From Trebonia kvetii (GTDB lineage Bacteria > Actinomycetota > Actinomycetes > Streptosporangiales > Streptosporangiaceae), in contig NZ_RPFW01000003.1 of assembly GCF_007827045.1 (NCBI RefSeq), forward strand, positions 682,001 to 746,000: DNA of 64,000 nt, in the 5' to 3' direction. The translations under genes and the position numbers were made by a program. Positions 32,356 to 41,590 of the stretch are shown piece after piece. Numbering within the stretch: position 1 is the stretch's first letter; the number at the start of each line of letters is the position of its first letter. The notes beneath the pieces were generated by a model. That model saw only the letters and a program-made list of their open reading frames with translations. It did not search any database and was not told where the DNA came from.

Positions 32356-33459
32356 TCACATTCTCCTGGTGTAAAACGGAAGTTCGGTCTTCTCTGCTGG
32401 TTCTGACTTACCGCGGACATCGATCGCGAACGGTCCGGTCGCGTCCCGCTCAACGTAGGCCATCGCTATCGGTATGCCTAGCGTCGGCGACGGTGCGCCG
32501 CTTGTCACCAGACCGACCGGGACTGCCTCGCCGGACGGTGTGTCCGACAGGACTGCGTACCCGTGCCGCGGCACCCGCCGCGACCTGGCAAGCAGTCCGA
32601 TGAGCGTACGCCGCGGCGGCTCGGCCGCCCGGACCGCGAGCGCTTCCCTGCCGACGAAATCGCCCGGCTTGTCCAGCCGCACCACCCGCCCGAGCCCGGC
32701 CTCATAAGGGGTGACGTCCGGGCCGAGTTCGTTGCCGTACAGCGGCATGCCCGCCTCGAGCCTGAGCGTATCGCGGGCCGCGAGTCCAGCCGCGGGGAAC
32801 GCGTCGCCGAAGCCCGCGGCGAGCGCGGCCCAGACCGCCTCGCAGTCGTCTGGGTCGAGGAAGATCTCGAACCCGTCCTCGCCGGTGTACCCGGTCCGCG
32901 CGATCCACGCCGTGCGTCCCGCGACGGTCCCGTAGGCGCCCGCGTAGTACGGCATGCCGTCGAGCGGAATGTCGGTGACTGAGGAGAGCATGCCGCAACC
33001 GTTCGGACCCTGGATGGAGATCAGCCCGGTGGCCGCGGACTCGTCGGTGACCACCGCGCCACCGGAGCACCGTTCGGTCAGTTCCGCGAGGACCACGGTC
33101 GCGTTGGCCGCGTTGGCGACGACCAGGAACCGCTCCGCCGCCTGCCGGTAGACGATCAGGTCGTCGAGTATGCCGCCGTCCGGCGCGCAGAGCATGGTGT
33201 ACCTGGCCCGGCCGACGGCCAGCCCGGACGGCCAGCCGCACACGGCGTAGTCGAGCGCCGCGCCCGCACCGGGCCCGGTCACCGCGATCTCCCCCATGTG
33301 GCACAGGTCGAAGAGGGCGGCGCCGGTCCTGACCGCGTTATGCTCGGCCGTCTCGCTGCCGTAGCGCAGCGGCATCAGCCAGCCGGCGAACTCGGTCATC
33401 GTCGCGCCGAGCCGCTCATGCACCTTTCGCAGCGGGGTGTCCCGCACAGTCGAGGTCAC
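32356..33459 (-). CDS. gcvT: Glycine cleavage system T protein (aminomethyltransferase)
   Basis: A 367-residue folate-dependent aminomethyltransferase. Landmarks are VHERLGATMTEFAGWLMPL, 'FDLCHMGEIAVTG', 'GPNGCGMLS', 'ARTGYTGEDGFEIF' and 'AARDTLRLEAGMPLYGNEL'. The frame is open further upstream, but GTG 33459 gives the family N-terminus. It is divergent from the pterin dehydratase, with only 36 bases between starts and no room for a glycine riboswitch. Confidence 0.94.
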   Translation of the reverse strand: MTSTVRDTPLRKVHERLGATMTEFAGWLMPLRYGSETAEHNAVRTGAALFDLCHMGEIAVTGPGAGAALDYAVCGWPSGLAVGRARYTMLCAPDGGILDDLIVYRQAAERFLVVANAANATVVLAELTERCSGGAVVTDESAATGLISIQGPNGCGMLSSVTDIPLDGMPYYAGAYGTVAGRTAWIARTGYTGEDGFEIFLDPDDCEAVWAALAAGFGDAFPAAGLAARDTLRLEAGMPLYGNELGPDVTPYEAGLGRVVRLDKPGDFVGREALAVRAAEPPRRTLIGLLARSRRVPRHGYAVLSDTPSGEAVPVGLVTSGAPSPTLGIPIAMAYVERDATGPFAIDVRGKSEPAEKTELPFYTRRM

Positions 33460-33495
33460 CCGCCTGATCCTAGCGGTGCTGGGTATGGACGTGAC

Positions 33496-33774
33496 ATGGC
33501 GACACTTACCCCTGAGCAGGTGACCGCTGAGCTCGCGGCGACAGAAGGCTGGCAGGCCGCCGACGGAGAGCTCACGCGCGTGGTGACCCGCGAGAACTTC
33601 CGCGACGCGCTGCTGTTCGTCAACGCGGTGGGCTACCTGGCGGAGCGGGCCAATCATCACCCGGACATTTCAATCGCATGGAACAAGGTGACCCTCACGC
33701 TGAGCACCCACTCGGAGGGCGGGCTCACCGGCAAGGACTTCGCGCTCGCGCGCCTGATCAGCGACCTGGGCTGA
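33496..33774 (+). CDS. 4a-hydroxytetrahydrobiopterin dehydratase (PCD/DCoH)
   Basis: A 92-residue pterin-4a-carbinolamine dehydratase. The active-site pattern ANHHPDISIAWNKVTLTL contains the conserved HHP, and 'FVNAVGYLAERA' is the preceding helix. The length equals the family norm. The longer open frame from 33298 overlaps gcvT and is ignored. In bacteria it recycles pterin cofactor or moonlights in folate or molybdopterin metabolism. The gcvT neighbour is also folate-linked. Confidence 0.92.
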   Translation: MATLTPEQVTAELAATEGWQAADGELTRVVTRENFRDALLFVNAVGYLAERANHHPDISIAWNKVTLTLSTHSEGGLTGKDFALARLISDLG

Positions 33775-34152
33775 CAGTCAGCCGGACCATCGCCTGACAG
33801 TCAGCTGACTGGCAGCCGGGGGTCAGTGGCGGGAGCCGGCCGCCCCGGTGGCGCGCCGGTAGAGCGCGGGCGCCCCCGCCGCTGTCTCCCGCGGTTATCC
33901 CGCACTCAGTCCGCCCATGCCCGCGGCCGCCGCCATCATGACCGGCGCGCGGAGCGCGAGCGAGCCCGCGAGCGTGGCGACAAGACGGTTACAGAGGGTG
34001 ATCGTCATCGGCACGGTGAATGGTACTCGGTCACAATTGGTAAGCGCAGCGGAATGACCGCCAATTAGCAAGCGGAAGTTTTCTCATTGGACACGCGACA
34101 GACGCTTTTCCCGCTAATCGGTCCATGCCATCGTGGCACCGGGAGGCATTCA
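33775..34152. other. Intergenic region before the secreted phosphoesterase
   Basis: There is no convincing coding gene; the open frame at 33826-34068 is Arg-rich and looks random. The palindromic 12-mer CTGACAGTCAGC begins at 33771, including the dehydratase stop, and again at 33794. AATTGG at 34035 and CCAATT at 34061 form a spaced inverted repeat. The ribosome-binding site GGGAGG at 34141 belongs to the next gene. Confidence 0.5.
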
Positions 34153-36618
34153 ATGAAACTAGTGAAGCTCAGGAAACCAGCCCGCTCACCGCGGCGAATC
34201 ACCGCCATCGCGGGCTCTGTCGCCCTGCTCGCGGGTGCCTGCACCGCCGCCGTCGCCGGGGCTGCGGGCGCCGCACCGTCAGCTTCCGCCGCGAAGGCGG
34301 AAATATCGGATATAAGCAGTTCGTGCCATCTAGGTAGTGGCGTCACCCACGTCGTAAAAATCATGTTCGACAATGTACATTTCTTCCGTGATAACCCCAA
34401 TGTCCCGTCAGACCTTGAGCTGATGCCGAACCTGCTCAACTTCTTCAAGGACAACGGCACGATCCTGTCGAATAACCACACCCCGCTGATCGCGCACACC
34501 GCGGCCGACATCCTGTCCACCTACACCGGCCTGTACGGCGACCGGAACGGCGTGGGGATCTCCAACAGCTACCGGACGTACAACACCGACGGCACCGGCG
34601 GGACGTTCAAAACCACGGACCCGGCGACCGCCTTCACCTACTGGACGGCGCCGATTCAGGACACCCTGAGCACGCCCAACGCGGCGCACGACACCAACCC
34701 GAACATGGTGTACTCACCGGTCCCGCCGGCCACTGCCAGCACCCCGGTAGCCCCGAACACCGTCACCCCGGCGCCCTGGGTGCCTTACACCCGGGCGGGC
34801 TGCGACTGGGGCGCGGTCGCGACCGCTAACGTCGAGCTGGAGAACACCAAGATCGACATGCCGACGGTCTTCGGCGCCAACTCGCCGGAGGTACAGCAGC
34901 TCAACGCCGACCCGGACAGCTTCAAGGACCAGGAGAGCGCGGACTACGTCGGCGTCGCGGTGCACTGCGCCCAGGGCGCGGCGCTCTGCGCCGACGCCAC
35001 CGCGAACCGCGGCAACCAGACGACGCCGTCCCTGTCCGCCCAGCCGGACCTGCTGCCGAACGAGCCAGGCGGCTACACCGGCTTCCAGGGCCTGTTCGGG
35101 CACAAGTACGTGGCCCCCGTGCTCGGCGCGGGCACCCCGAACGTCACGAATGACGGCTACGCGGTGACGAACGCCGCGGGCAACCTGGTAGACCTGAACG
35201 GCAACCAGCTGAACGGCGCGTTCCTGAGCACTCCCGGTTTCCCTGGCTTCAGCTCGATCAACGCGTCGCAGACCCTGGCCTACATGGCCGACATGCTGGA
35301 GTCGGGCGTCCCCGTGGTCAACGGGTACATCTCTGACATCCACGGCAACGAGCACATCCCTGGCGTAACCGCTTGCAACGGCGCCCCGGCCGCGCTCGGC
35401 TCCGGCTCCGCCTGCTACATCGCCCAGGCGCAGTACTACAACACCGCGTTCGGCGCGTTCTTCCAGCGCCTGGCCGCGGAGGGCATCACCCCGGCCAACA
35501 CGGAGTTCATACTCAACGTCGACGAGGGTGACCACGAGGCGGGCGCGAACGTCGGCCGCGCGATCCAGCCGACCCCGGCGAACTGCGACGGCGCGACCGT
35601 ATCCGGAAGTGTCGTGACTCAGGACGTGCCGTGCACCTACCCGGCCGGCAGCTTCGGCGAGCTGGCGGGCAACCTCACCGGCTTGCTCGCTACCCAGAAG
35701 GGCAACACCACGCCGTTCACGGTGGAGGCCGATACCGCGCCCGAGTTCTACCTGACTGGCAATCCCGGCCCGAACGACCTGGTCACCCGCCAGTTCGAGA
35801 AGGACGTGGCCGGGCTGACCGCGGCCAACCCCTACACGGGGACCACGCAGCCGATCGCCAACTTCATCGCTGATCCGATGGAAGAGGGCATCCTGCACAT
35901 GGTGGACGCCGACCCGGCGCGCACCCCCACCTTCGCGCTGTTCGCCAAGCCGGACTACTTCCTGTCTACCGGCGCGGCCAACTGCAACATCCCCTGCGTC
36001 GCCCAGACCACCGGCTTCGCCTGGGATCACGGTGACTACGCCGCCGAGATCAACAGCGACTACGCCGCGTTCGCCGGACCCGGCGTGAAGAACCTCGGCA
36101 TCGACGGCTTCACTCCGGCACAAGGCCCCAGCTCGGCGGGCGCGAACAGCGGCCAGACCGAGGTGGTCGACGTACACAACCCTGGCACCTGGACCGACAC
36201 CACCGACATCCGGCAGACCGAGCTGTACCTGACCGGCCTGAGGGACGACTACACGGGCGACGGCCAGGTCATCGCCCCGATACTCGCCGACCCCAACCAC
36301 GCACTGCGGAATCCTGAGACCCAGCGGCTTGGTGCCTGCTACAAGCAGCTGGACTCCAGCGTCGGCCAGTTCGGCGCGGCCACCCTGGTCGCGTCCACCA
36401 AGGCGGTCGAGTCAACCTCCGCCAACGACAAGACCTACACCAACGTCAACACGGCCCTGTTCGCCCTGGAGAAGGCGAGGGACGCGCTGGCCGGCAAGAT
36501 CAAGGCCGAGTTCCAGGCGGCGGCGTTCCAGGACAAGCAGGTCCCGGCCGCCGGCGCACAGCTCGTCGCCTGCGACGCGATAATCGCCGGCGCGAAGCTG
36601 CTCGCGGCAGTCAGTTAG
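34153..36618 (+). CDS. Large secreted alkaline-phosphatase-fold protein
   Basis: An 821-residue exported protein. After a signal peptide (basic RKPARSPRRIT, hydrophobic core to about residue 45) comes an alkaline-phosphatase/phosphodiesterase-like domain. 'VVKIMFDNVHFF' carries a likely metal Asp, 'NHTPLIAHTAADILSTYTG' a likely Thr nucleophile, and 'LNVDEGDHEAG' and 'FAWDHGDYAAEI' likely metal Asp/His ligands. The C-terminal 80 residues form helices reminiscent of a non-catalytic module. ATG 34153 has GGGAGG 6 bases upstream. It probably hydrolyses an extracellular phosphoester. The substrate is unknown, and I cannot assign a named family with certainty. Confidence 0.75.
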   Translation: MKLVKLRKPARSPRRITAIAGSVALLAGACTAAVAGAAGAAPSASAAKAEISDISSSCHLGSGVTHVVKIMFDNVHFFRDNPNVPSDLELMPNLLNFFKDNGTILSNNHTPLIAHTAADILSTYTGLYGDRNGVGISNSYRTYNTDGTGGTFKTTDPATAFTYWTAPIQDTLSTPNAAHDTNPNMVYSPVPPATASTPVAPNTVTPAPWVPYTRAGCDWGAVATANVELENTKIDMPTVFGANSPEVQQLNADPDSFKDQESADYVGVAVHCAQGAALCADATANRGNQTTPSLSAQPDLLPNEPGGYTGFQGLFGHKYVAPVLGAGTPNVTNDGYAVTNAAGNLVDLNGNQLNGAFLSTPGFPGFSSINASQTLAYMADMLESGVPVVNGYISDIHGNEHIPGVTACNGAPAALGSGSACYIAQAQYYNTAFGAFFQRLAAEGITPANTEFILNVDEGDHEAGANVGRAIQPTPANCDGATVSGSVVTQDVPCTYPAGSFGELAGNLTGLLATQKGNTTPFTVEADTAPEFYLTGNPGPNDLVTRQFEKDVAGLTAANPYTGTTQPIANFIADPMEEGILHMVDADPARTPTFALFAKPDYFLSTGAANCNIPCVAQTTGFAWDHGDYAAEINSDYAAFAGPGVKNLGIDGFTPAQGPSSAGANSGQTEVVDVHNPGTWTDTTDIRQTELYLTGLRDDYTGDGQVIAPILADPNHALRNPETQRLGACYKQLDSSVGQFGAATLVASTKAVESTSANDKTYTNVNTALFALEKARDALAGKIKAEFQAAAFQDKQVPAAGAQLVACDAIIAGAKLLAAVS

Positions 36619-36628
36619 TAGGGCGGTT

Positions 36629-36656
36629 GTTCCCCCGGGGGTAGCATTCGGGGAAC
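36629..36656. terminator. Hairpin after the phosphoesterase gene
   Basis: Arms GTTCCCC (36629-36635) and GGGGAAC (36650-36656) lie 10 bases after the stop, with additional C/G tracts inside. No U-tract follows, so termination efficiency is uncertain. Confidence 0.5.
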
Positions 36657-36658
36657 AT

Positions 36659-36696
36659 GGCTGGGGCAGAATGTCTAGGTGACTTCTGCCCCAGCC
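36659..36696. promoter_or_regulatory. 13-bp inverted repeat enclosing the annotated dxr start
   Basis: GGCTGGGGCAGAA (36659-36671) is perfectly complementary to 36684-36696, and the 12-base loop contains the GTG at 36679. If dxr starts there, the start codon would be presented in a hairpin loop. If dxr starts at GTG 36751, the hairpin is a terminator or leader structure. A G/C-tract motif follows at 36706-36730. Confidence 0.6.
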
Positions 36697-37932
36697 ACTC
36701 CGTCCTCCGGGGGGCGCACCCCCCAAACCTCCCAGGGAACCCGGCGGGATGTGGTGATCCTCGGCTCGACCGGCTCGATCGGCACCCAGGCGCTCGACAT
36801 CGTCCGCCGCAACCCCGATCGCTTCCGGGTGGTCGCGCTCGCCGCCGGCGGCGGCAGCCCGGCGCTGCTCGCCAGCCAGGCGGTCGAGTTCCGCGTGCCG
36901 GTGGTCGCGGTCGCCGACGAGGCCGCGGCGCCGTCGGTTGCCGAGGCGATCAAGTCAGAGTCATCCAGAACGGTTGCGGCTGACTCTCCCAGGCCCCAGG
37001 TCCCGGAAATCCAGGCAGGCGAGGACGCGGTGTGCCAGCTCGCGGCGCTGCCGTGCGACGTCGTGCTGAACGGCGTGACCGGCGCGGCGGGCCTTCGCGC
37101 CACGCTCGCCGCGCTCGACGCCGGCCGGACCCTGGCGCTCGCCAACAAGGAGTCGCTGATCATCGGCGGCCCGCTGGTGACGAGCCGAGCCAAGCCCGGC
37201 CAGATCGTGCCGGTGGACTCCGAGCATTCCACGATCGCCCAGTGCCTCAGGGCCGGGGCGAACTCCGAGGTCAGGCGGCTGGTGCTGACCGCGAGCGGCG
37301 GCCCGTTCCGCGGCTGGCCGAAGGAGCGGCTTGCCGGGGTCACCCCGGAGCAGGCGCTCGCGCACCCGACCTGGCGGATGGGTCCGCTGGTCACCACGAA
37401 CTCGGCGACCCTGGTGAACAAGGGCCTTGAGGTGATCGAGGCGCACCTGCTGTTCGGCTTCGGCCTGGACAGGATCGACGTGGTGGTGCACCCGCAGTCG
37501 ATCGTTCACTCGATGGTCGAGTTCACCGACGGCGCGACCGTCGTCATGGCGAGCCCGCCGGACATGCGCATCCCGATCGCGCTCGGCATGGCCTGGCCGG
37601 ACCGGGTGCCGGAGGCGGCGCCCGGCCTGGACTGGAGCACCGCCGCGACCTGGACCTTCGAGCCGCTCGACGACGAGGCGTTCCCGGCGGTGGCGCTTGC
37701 CAGGGAGGCCGCGAGGCTGGGGGGGACCGCGCCAGCCGTCTACAACGCCGCCAATGAGGCATGCGTGGCCGATTTCCTCGCGGGAAGGATTCCGTTCACC
37801 CGGATCGTTGACACTGTGTCTCGCGTAGTCTCAGAGGGCAACACGTCGCGTACGGGTGCGACCACGCTCGACGACGTGCTCGCGGTGGACTCCTGGGCGC
37901 GGGTACGCGCACGGGAGCTGACCCGGGCGTAA
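36679..37932 (+). CDS. dxr: 1-deoxy-D-xylulose 5-phosphate reductoisomerase
   Basis: A 417-residue NADPH enzyme that makes MEP, the committed step of the non-mevalonate isoprenoid pathway. The nucleotide motif is VVILGSTGSIGTQALD. Substrate and metal residues lie in 'LANKESLIIGG', 'VPVDSEHSTIAQCL' and 'LTASGGPFRGWP', with 'HPQSIVHSMVEFTDG' after. The first 24 codons from GTG 36679 translate a hairpin and G/C-tract element, so GTG 36751 may be the real start. It is followed by rseP and ispG in an order conserved in actinobacteria. An unusual insert (SESSRTVAADSPRPQVPEI) lies near residue 95. Confidence 0.94.
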   Translation: MTSAPATPSSGGRTPQTSQGTRRDVVILGSTGSIGTQALDIVRRNPDRFRVVALAAGGGSPALLASQAVEFRVPVVAVADEAAAPSVAEAIKSESSRTVAADSPRPQVPEIQAGEDAVCQLAALPCDVVLNGVTGAAGLRATLAALDAGRTLALANKESLIIGGPLVTSRAKPGQIVPVDSEHSTIAQCLRAGANSEVRRLVLTASGGPFRGWPKERLAGVTPEQALAHPTWRMGPLVTTNSATLVNKGLEVIEAHLLFGFGLDRIDVVVHPQSIVHSMVEFTDGATVVMASPPDMRIPIALGMAWPDRVPEAAPGLDWSTAATWTFEPLDDEAFPAVALAREAARLGGTAPAVYNAANEACVADFLAGRIPFTRIVDTVSRVVSEGNTSRTGATTLDDVLAVDSWARVRARELTRA

Positions 37933-37972
37933 CGAGGCGCGGTATCCGCCGGGTATTGGAGGATTGGCGAAG

Positions 37973-39163
37973 TTGGATGCGCTTGGCTGGCTTATCTTCC
38001 TTGTCGCCCTGCTTGTCTCGGTGATGCTGCACGAGACCGGGCACTTCGTGATGGCCAAGCGGTTCGGCATGAAGTGCACCAGGTACTTCGTGGGGTTCGG
38101 CCCGACGCTGTGGTCAACCCAGCGCGGCGAGACCGAGTACGGCATCAAGGCGCTGCCGGTCGGCGGTTTCGTCAAGATCGTCGGGATGACCTCGATGGAC
38201 GAGGTGGACCCGGAGGACGAGGCGCGGTCCTTTCGCCGCGCGCCCGGCTGGCAGCGGCTGATCGTGCTCGCCGCCGGGTCGTTCATGCACTTCGTGATCG
38301 CCGCCGTCCTCATCTTCGGCCTGGCGCTCGGCATCGGGATCGAGAACGGCAGCACCACGCAGCTCGGCACGGTCGCGTCGTGCGTCCCGTCGAGCCAGAA
38401 GGCGCTCACCGACGGTGCCGCATGCTCGGCGGGCGAGGCTAAGTCGCCCGCGGCGCTCGCCGGGCTGAAGGTCGGCGACAAGGTGACGTCGCTCAATGGC
38501 GTCCCCGTTGCCACCTGGACGCAACTCACCGACGAGATTCTCAAGGTCAAGGCCGGCGGCCCGGTCACGCTGACCGTCCAGCGGGACGGGAAGACGCTGA
38601 CCCTGCACACCACGCTCGCCACGGTGCCGCACCACGGCAACTACCTGGGCATCGCCGGGGCGTACGTGATCCAGCGGCAGAGCCCGCTCGACGCGGTCAG
38701 GTACGTGGGCACCGGGTTCTCCCAGGTGATCACCGGCTCCGTGAGCGCGCTGGCCCAGTTGCCCGCTGCCGTGCCCACGCTGTTCAGCAAGGACCGCTCC
38801 ACCAGCGCCGGCGCCAACGTGACGAGCGTGGTCGGTGCGGCAAACGAGACTGGTCAGGCCGTCGCGGCGAACGTGGGCTGGGAGTACAAGGTCAGCTTCG
38901 TGCTGCTGCTGATCGCGTCGCTGAACATCTTCGTCGGCGTGTTCAACATGCTGCCGCTGCTGCCGATGGACGGCGGGCACGTCGCCGTGGTGATCTGGGA
39001 GCGGATCAGGGCCTGGTTCGCCAGGCTGCGGCGCCAACCGGATCCAGGTCTCGTCGACTACCGCAAGCTCGTCCCGGTCAGCTTCAGCATCTTCCTTGTG
39101 CTTGTCGTCTTCGGGATGATGCTGATCCTGGCTGACATCGTTAACCCGGTGAGCATCAGGTAG
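37973..39163 (+). CDS. rseP: RIP metalloprotease (RseP/Rip1-type site-2 protease)
   Basis: A 396-residue intramembrane zinc protease that cuts anti-sigma factors and other membrane substrates. The zinc motif HETGH (20-24) lies in the first helix. A PDZ domain (SPAALAGLKVGDKVTSLNG) follows, and the third ligand motif is 'NMLPLLPMDGGH'. There are about four transmembrane helices. TTG 37973 is placed 9 bases after GGAGGA; TTG 37964 is only 1 base away and less likely. It sits between dxr and ispG. Confidence 0.93.
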   Translation: MDALGWLIFLVALLVSVMLHETGHFVMAKRFGMKCTRYFVGFGPTLWSTQRGETEYGIKALPVGGFVKIVGMTSMDEVDPEDEARSFRRAPGWQRLIVLAAGSFMHFVIAAVLIFGLALGIGIENGSTTQLGTVASCVPSSQKALTDGAACSAGEAKSPAALAGLKVGDKVTSLNGVPVATWTQLTDEILKVKAGGPVTLTVQRDGKTLTLHTTLATVPHHGNYLGIAGAYVIQRQSPLDAVRYVGTGFSQVITGSVSALAQLPAAVPTLFSKDRSTSAGANVTSVVGAANETGQAVAANVGWEYKVSFVLLLIASLNIFVGVFNMLPLLPMDGGHVAVVIWERIRAWFARLRRQPDPGLVDYRKLVPVSFSIFLVLVVFGMMLILADIVNPVSIR

Positions 39164-39334
39164 TGGTGGTAAACGCCGGGTGACTGGCCAGTGACATATC
39201 ATCGTTAGGCTGACGCGGGGGTCAGGTTAGGCGGCCGAATGGCCGAGCGACTGGGCGAGAATAGGGTGTGGTCACTGGGGGAGGACCCCGGGACCCCTGA
39301 AAGTGGGCCGACGATCCCGACGGGATGGAAACCA

Positions 39335-40495
39335 ATGAGCGTTGACCTTGGCATGCCAGCTACGCCTCCCGCGCCGCTTGCGGAGCGCCGCAAGTCGCGT
39401 CAGCTGATGGTGGGAAACGTGCCAGTCGGCGGGGGTGCGCCGGTAAGCGTGCAGTCGATGTGCACCACGCTGACCGCGGACGTCAACGCCACGCTGCAGC
39501 AGATCGCCGAGCTGACCGCCTCCGGCTGCCAGATCGTCCGGGTCGCGGTGCCGTCGCAGGACGACGCGGAGGCGTTGCCCGCGATCGCGAAGAAGTCGCA
39601 GATCCCGGTGATCGCCGACATCCACTTCCAGCCGAAGTACGTGTTCGCCGCGATCGACGCCGGCTGCGCGGCAGTCCGGGTCAACCCGGGCAACATCAAG
39701 GAGTTCGACGACAAGGTCAAGGAGATCGCGAAGGCGGCCGCCGCGGCGGGCACCCCGATCAGGATCGGCGTCAACGCGGGGTCGCTGGACAAGCGGCTGC
39801 TCGCCAAGTACGGCAAGGCGACGCCCGAGGCGCTGGTCGAGTCCGCGCTCTGGGAGTGCTCGCTGTTCGAGGAGCACGGCTTCCGCGACATCAAGATCTC
39901 GGTGAAGCACCACGACCCGGTCGTGATGATCCAGGCCTACCGGCTGCTCGCCGCCAAGTGCGACTACCCGCTGCACCTCGGCGTGACCGAGGCGGGCCCG
40001 GCGTTCCAGGGCACGATCAAGTCCGCGACCGCGTTCGGCGCGCTGCTCTCGCAGGGCATCGGCGACACGATCCGGGTGTCGCTCTCTGCGCCGCCGGTCG
40101 AAGAGGTCAAGGTCGGCATCGGCATCCTCGAGTCGATGGGGATGCGGCAGCGCGGCCTCGAGATCGTCTCCTGCCCGTCCTGCGGGCGCGCCCAGGTGGA
40201 CGTGTACAAGCTGGCGGAAGAGGTGACCGCGGGGCTGACCGGCCTTGAGGTGCCGCTCCGCGTCGCCGTCATGGGCTGCGTGGTTAACGGTCCCGGCGAG
40301 GCCCGCGAGGCGGATCTCGGCGTGGCTTCCGGCAACGGCAAGGGCCAGATCTTCGTCAAGGGCAAGGTGGTCGCCACCGTGCCCGAGTCGAAGATCGTGG
40401 AGACCCTTATCGACGAGGCGATGCGGCTGGCGGAGGAGGCCACTGGGGGCGCGCAGGAGGCCGCCTCCGGCCAGCCGATCGTCACGGCGTACTGA
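39335..40495 (+). CDS. ispG: 4-hydroxy-3-methylbut-2-enyl diphosphate synthase (IspG/GcpE)
   Basis: A 386-residue [4Fe-4S] enzyme of the MEP pathway. The N-terminal TIM-barrel shows PVSVQSMCTTLTADV, 'VIADIHFQPKYVFAAI' and 'RVNPGNIKEFD'. The cluster ligands are the two Cys in 'SCPSCGRAQVDV' and the Cys in 'MGCVVNGPGEAREAD'. ATG 39335 (MSVDLGMP) fits the family; the longer frame from 39239 has no matching sequence. It completes the dxr-rseP-ispG group. Confidence 0.95.
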   Translation: MSVDLGMPATPPAPLAERRKSRQLMVGNVPVGGGAPVSVQSMCTTLTADVNATLQQIAELTASGCQIVRVAVPSQDDAEALPAIAKKSQIPVIADIHFQPKYVFAAIDAGCAAVRVNPGNIKEFDDKVKEIAKAAAAAGTPIRIGVNAGSLDKRLLAKYGKATPEALVESALWECSLFEEHGFRDIKISVKHHDPVVMIQAYRLLAAKCDYPLHLGVTEAGPAFQGTIKSATAFGALLSQGIGDTIRVSLSAPPVEEVKVGIGILESMGMRQRGLEIVSCPSCGRAQVDVYKLAEEVTAGLTGLEVPLRVAVMGCVVNGPGEAREADLGVASGNGKGQIFVKGKVVATVPESKIVETLIDEAMRLAEEATGGAQEAASGQPIVTAY

Positions 40496-40504
40496 CGACC
40501 ACCG

Positions 40505-41272
40505 CTACACGAGGACCTCGCCGACCCTCCCGGCAAGCAGCGCATGCGCCTCTGCCGGGAGTAGGGCGTCCGATACCAGGACGCTGATCTTGTCGATCGT
40601 GGCGAAGGACGCCAGGCTGACCACCCCCCACTTCGAGTGATCCGCTAGCACGACTACACGCCGTGCCCGGTTGATGAGCGCCCGGTTCGTCTCCGCTTCG
40701 GCCAGGTTCGGCGTCGTCAGGCCCACCTCGGGGTCGAGCCCGGTGCAGCCGAGGAACAGCGTGTCGAAGTGGAGTGACCCGATCGTCAGGTCGGCCACCG
40801 GCCCGACGAGCGCGTCCGATGCGGTGCGCATGCCGCCGGTCAGCACCACGGAGGCGCTTTCCGGCCCGCGCGGAGTGCCGAACAGGCCGGCGATCCGCAG
40901 TGAATTGGTGACGATCGTCAGCCCGGGTACGTCCGTCAGGCACTGCGCGAGCGCGAACGTGGTGGTACCCGAGGCGATCGCCACCGCGGTTCCTGGCCTG
41001 ACCAGGGACGCGGCGGCGCGGGCGATCGTATTCTTCTCCGGGCGCTCGAGGACGAGCTTGTCCTCGAAGCCGGGCTCATGGCCACTATGCGAGCCCGGCA
41101 GCACCGCGCCGCCATGGACCTTCTCAACGAGTCCGTCCTTGGCCAGCACCTCGAGATCGCGTCTGATCGTCATGTCAGAGACGCCGAGTTGCTGCGTGAG
41201 ATCACTGACCCTCGCGCTGCCGTCGTTTCTGACGGCTTGGAGAATCAGCGACTGGCGATGTCTAGCCAGCAT
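40505..41272 (-). CDS. DeoR-family transcriptional regulator
   Basis: A 255-residue sugar-metabolism-type regulator. The N-terminal HTH is VSDLTQQLGVSDMTIRRDLE, with the classic 'KVHGGAV' that follows. The C-terminal DeoR sensor domain shows 'AIASGTTTFALA', 'IVTNSLRIAGLF' and 'VLADHSKWG'. The domain normally senses a phosphorylated sugar. No sugar genes are adjacent, so the target is unknown. It converges with ispG, only 9 bases apart. Confidence 0.92.
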   Translation of the reverse strand: MLARHRQSLILQAVRNDGSARVSDLTQQLGVSDMTIRRDLEVLAKDGLVEKVHGGAVLPGSHSGHEPGFEDKLVLERPEKNTIARAAASLVRPGTAVAIASGTTTFALAQCLTDVPGLTIVTNSLRIAGLFGTPRGPESASVVLTGGMRTASDALVGPVADLTIGSLHFDTLFLGCTGLDPEVGLTTPNLAEAETNRALINRARRVVVLADHSKWGVVSLASFATIDKISVLVSDALLPAEAHALLAGRVGEVLV

Positions 41273-41590
41273 TCACTACCCCCTCAATAGTGTCCGAACA
41301 CTTAAAAGTATGACGCCTGTCGGGCATGTTCGGTTACGACCAACAGTGTCGGAAATTTCCTCATAACGCTAGAAAAAATTCGGCGCTGTGTGCCCCATGC
41401 CGAATCTCGTTGCGGAAAAGGCCAAAGTGCAACGATGGGCATCGAATTAATGTCAGCGCGTATCGAAATGGTGGCACGCTGTCATCGCGCGTGACGGCGA
41501 CCGTGGGTGACGATGCGGACTGCGATCGTCGCGTTTCGTGACGCTCCCGGGGGTCACGACGGGCCGTCCCGGTCAGCCCGATGGGGCAGG
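41273..41590. promoter_or_regulatory. Intergenic region with candidate DeoR operator
   Basis: There is no convincing gene in this divergent spacer. At 41289-41302 the sequence AGTGTCCGAACACT is a 5-4-5 inverted repeat, 16 bases upstream of the deoR ATG, a natural autoregulation site. A related half-site AGTGTCGG occurs at about 41346. The stretch 41360-41460 is relatively AT-rich for this genome. Confidence 0.5.

Noticed and set aside
33460..33495. Possible glycine riboswitch before gcvT
   Set aside because: Only 36 bases separate gcvT from the divergent gene, too little for a glycine aptamer.
33826..34068. Small Arg-rich open frame in the spacer before the phosphoesterase
   Set aside because: It has no ribosome-binding site, no family and a random-looking composition, so I did not call it a gene.
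34714..36300. 528-codon open frame on the minus strand
   Set aside because: It is entirely antisense to the secreted phosphoesterase, has a skewed Val/Arg/Gly composition and shows no domain. It is a by-product of high GC at third positions.
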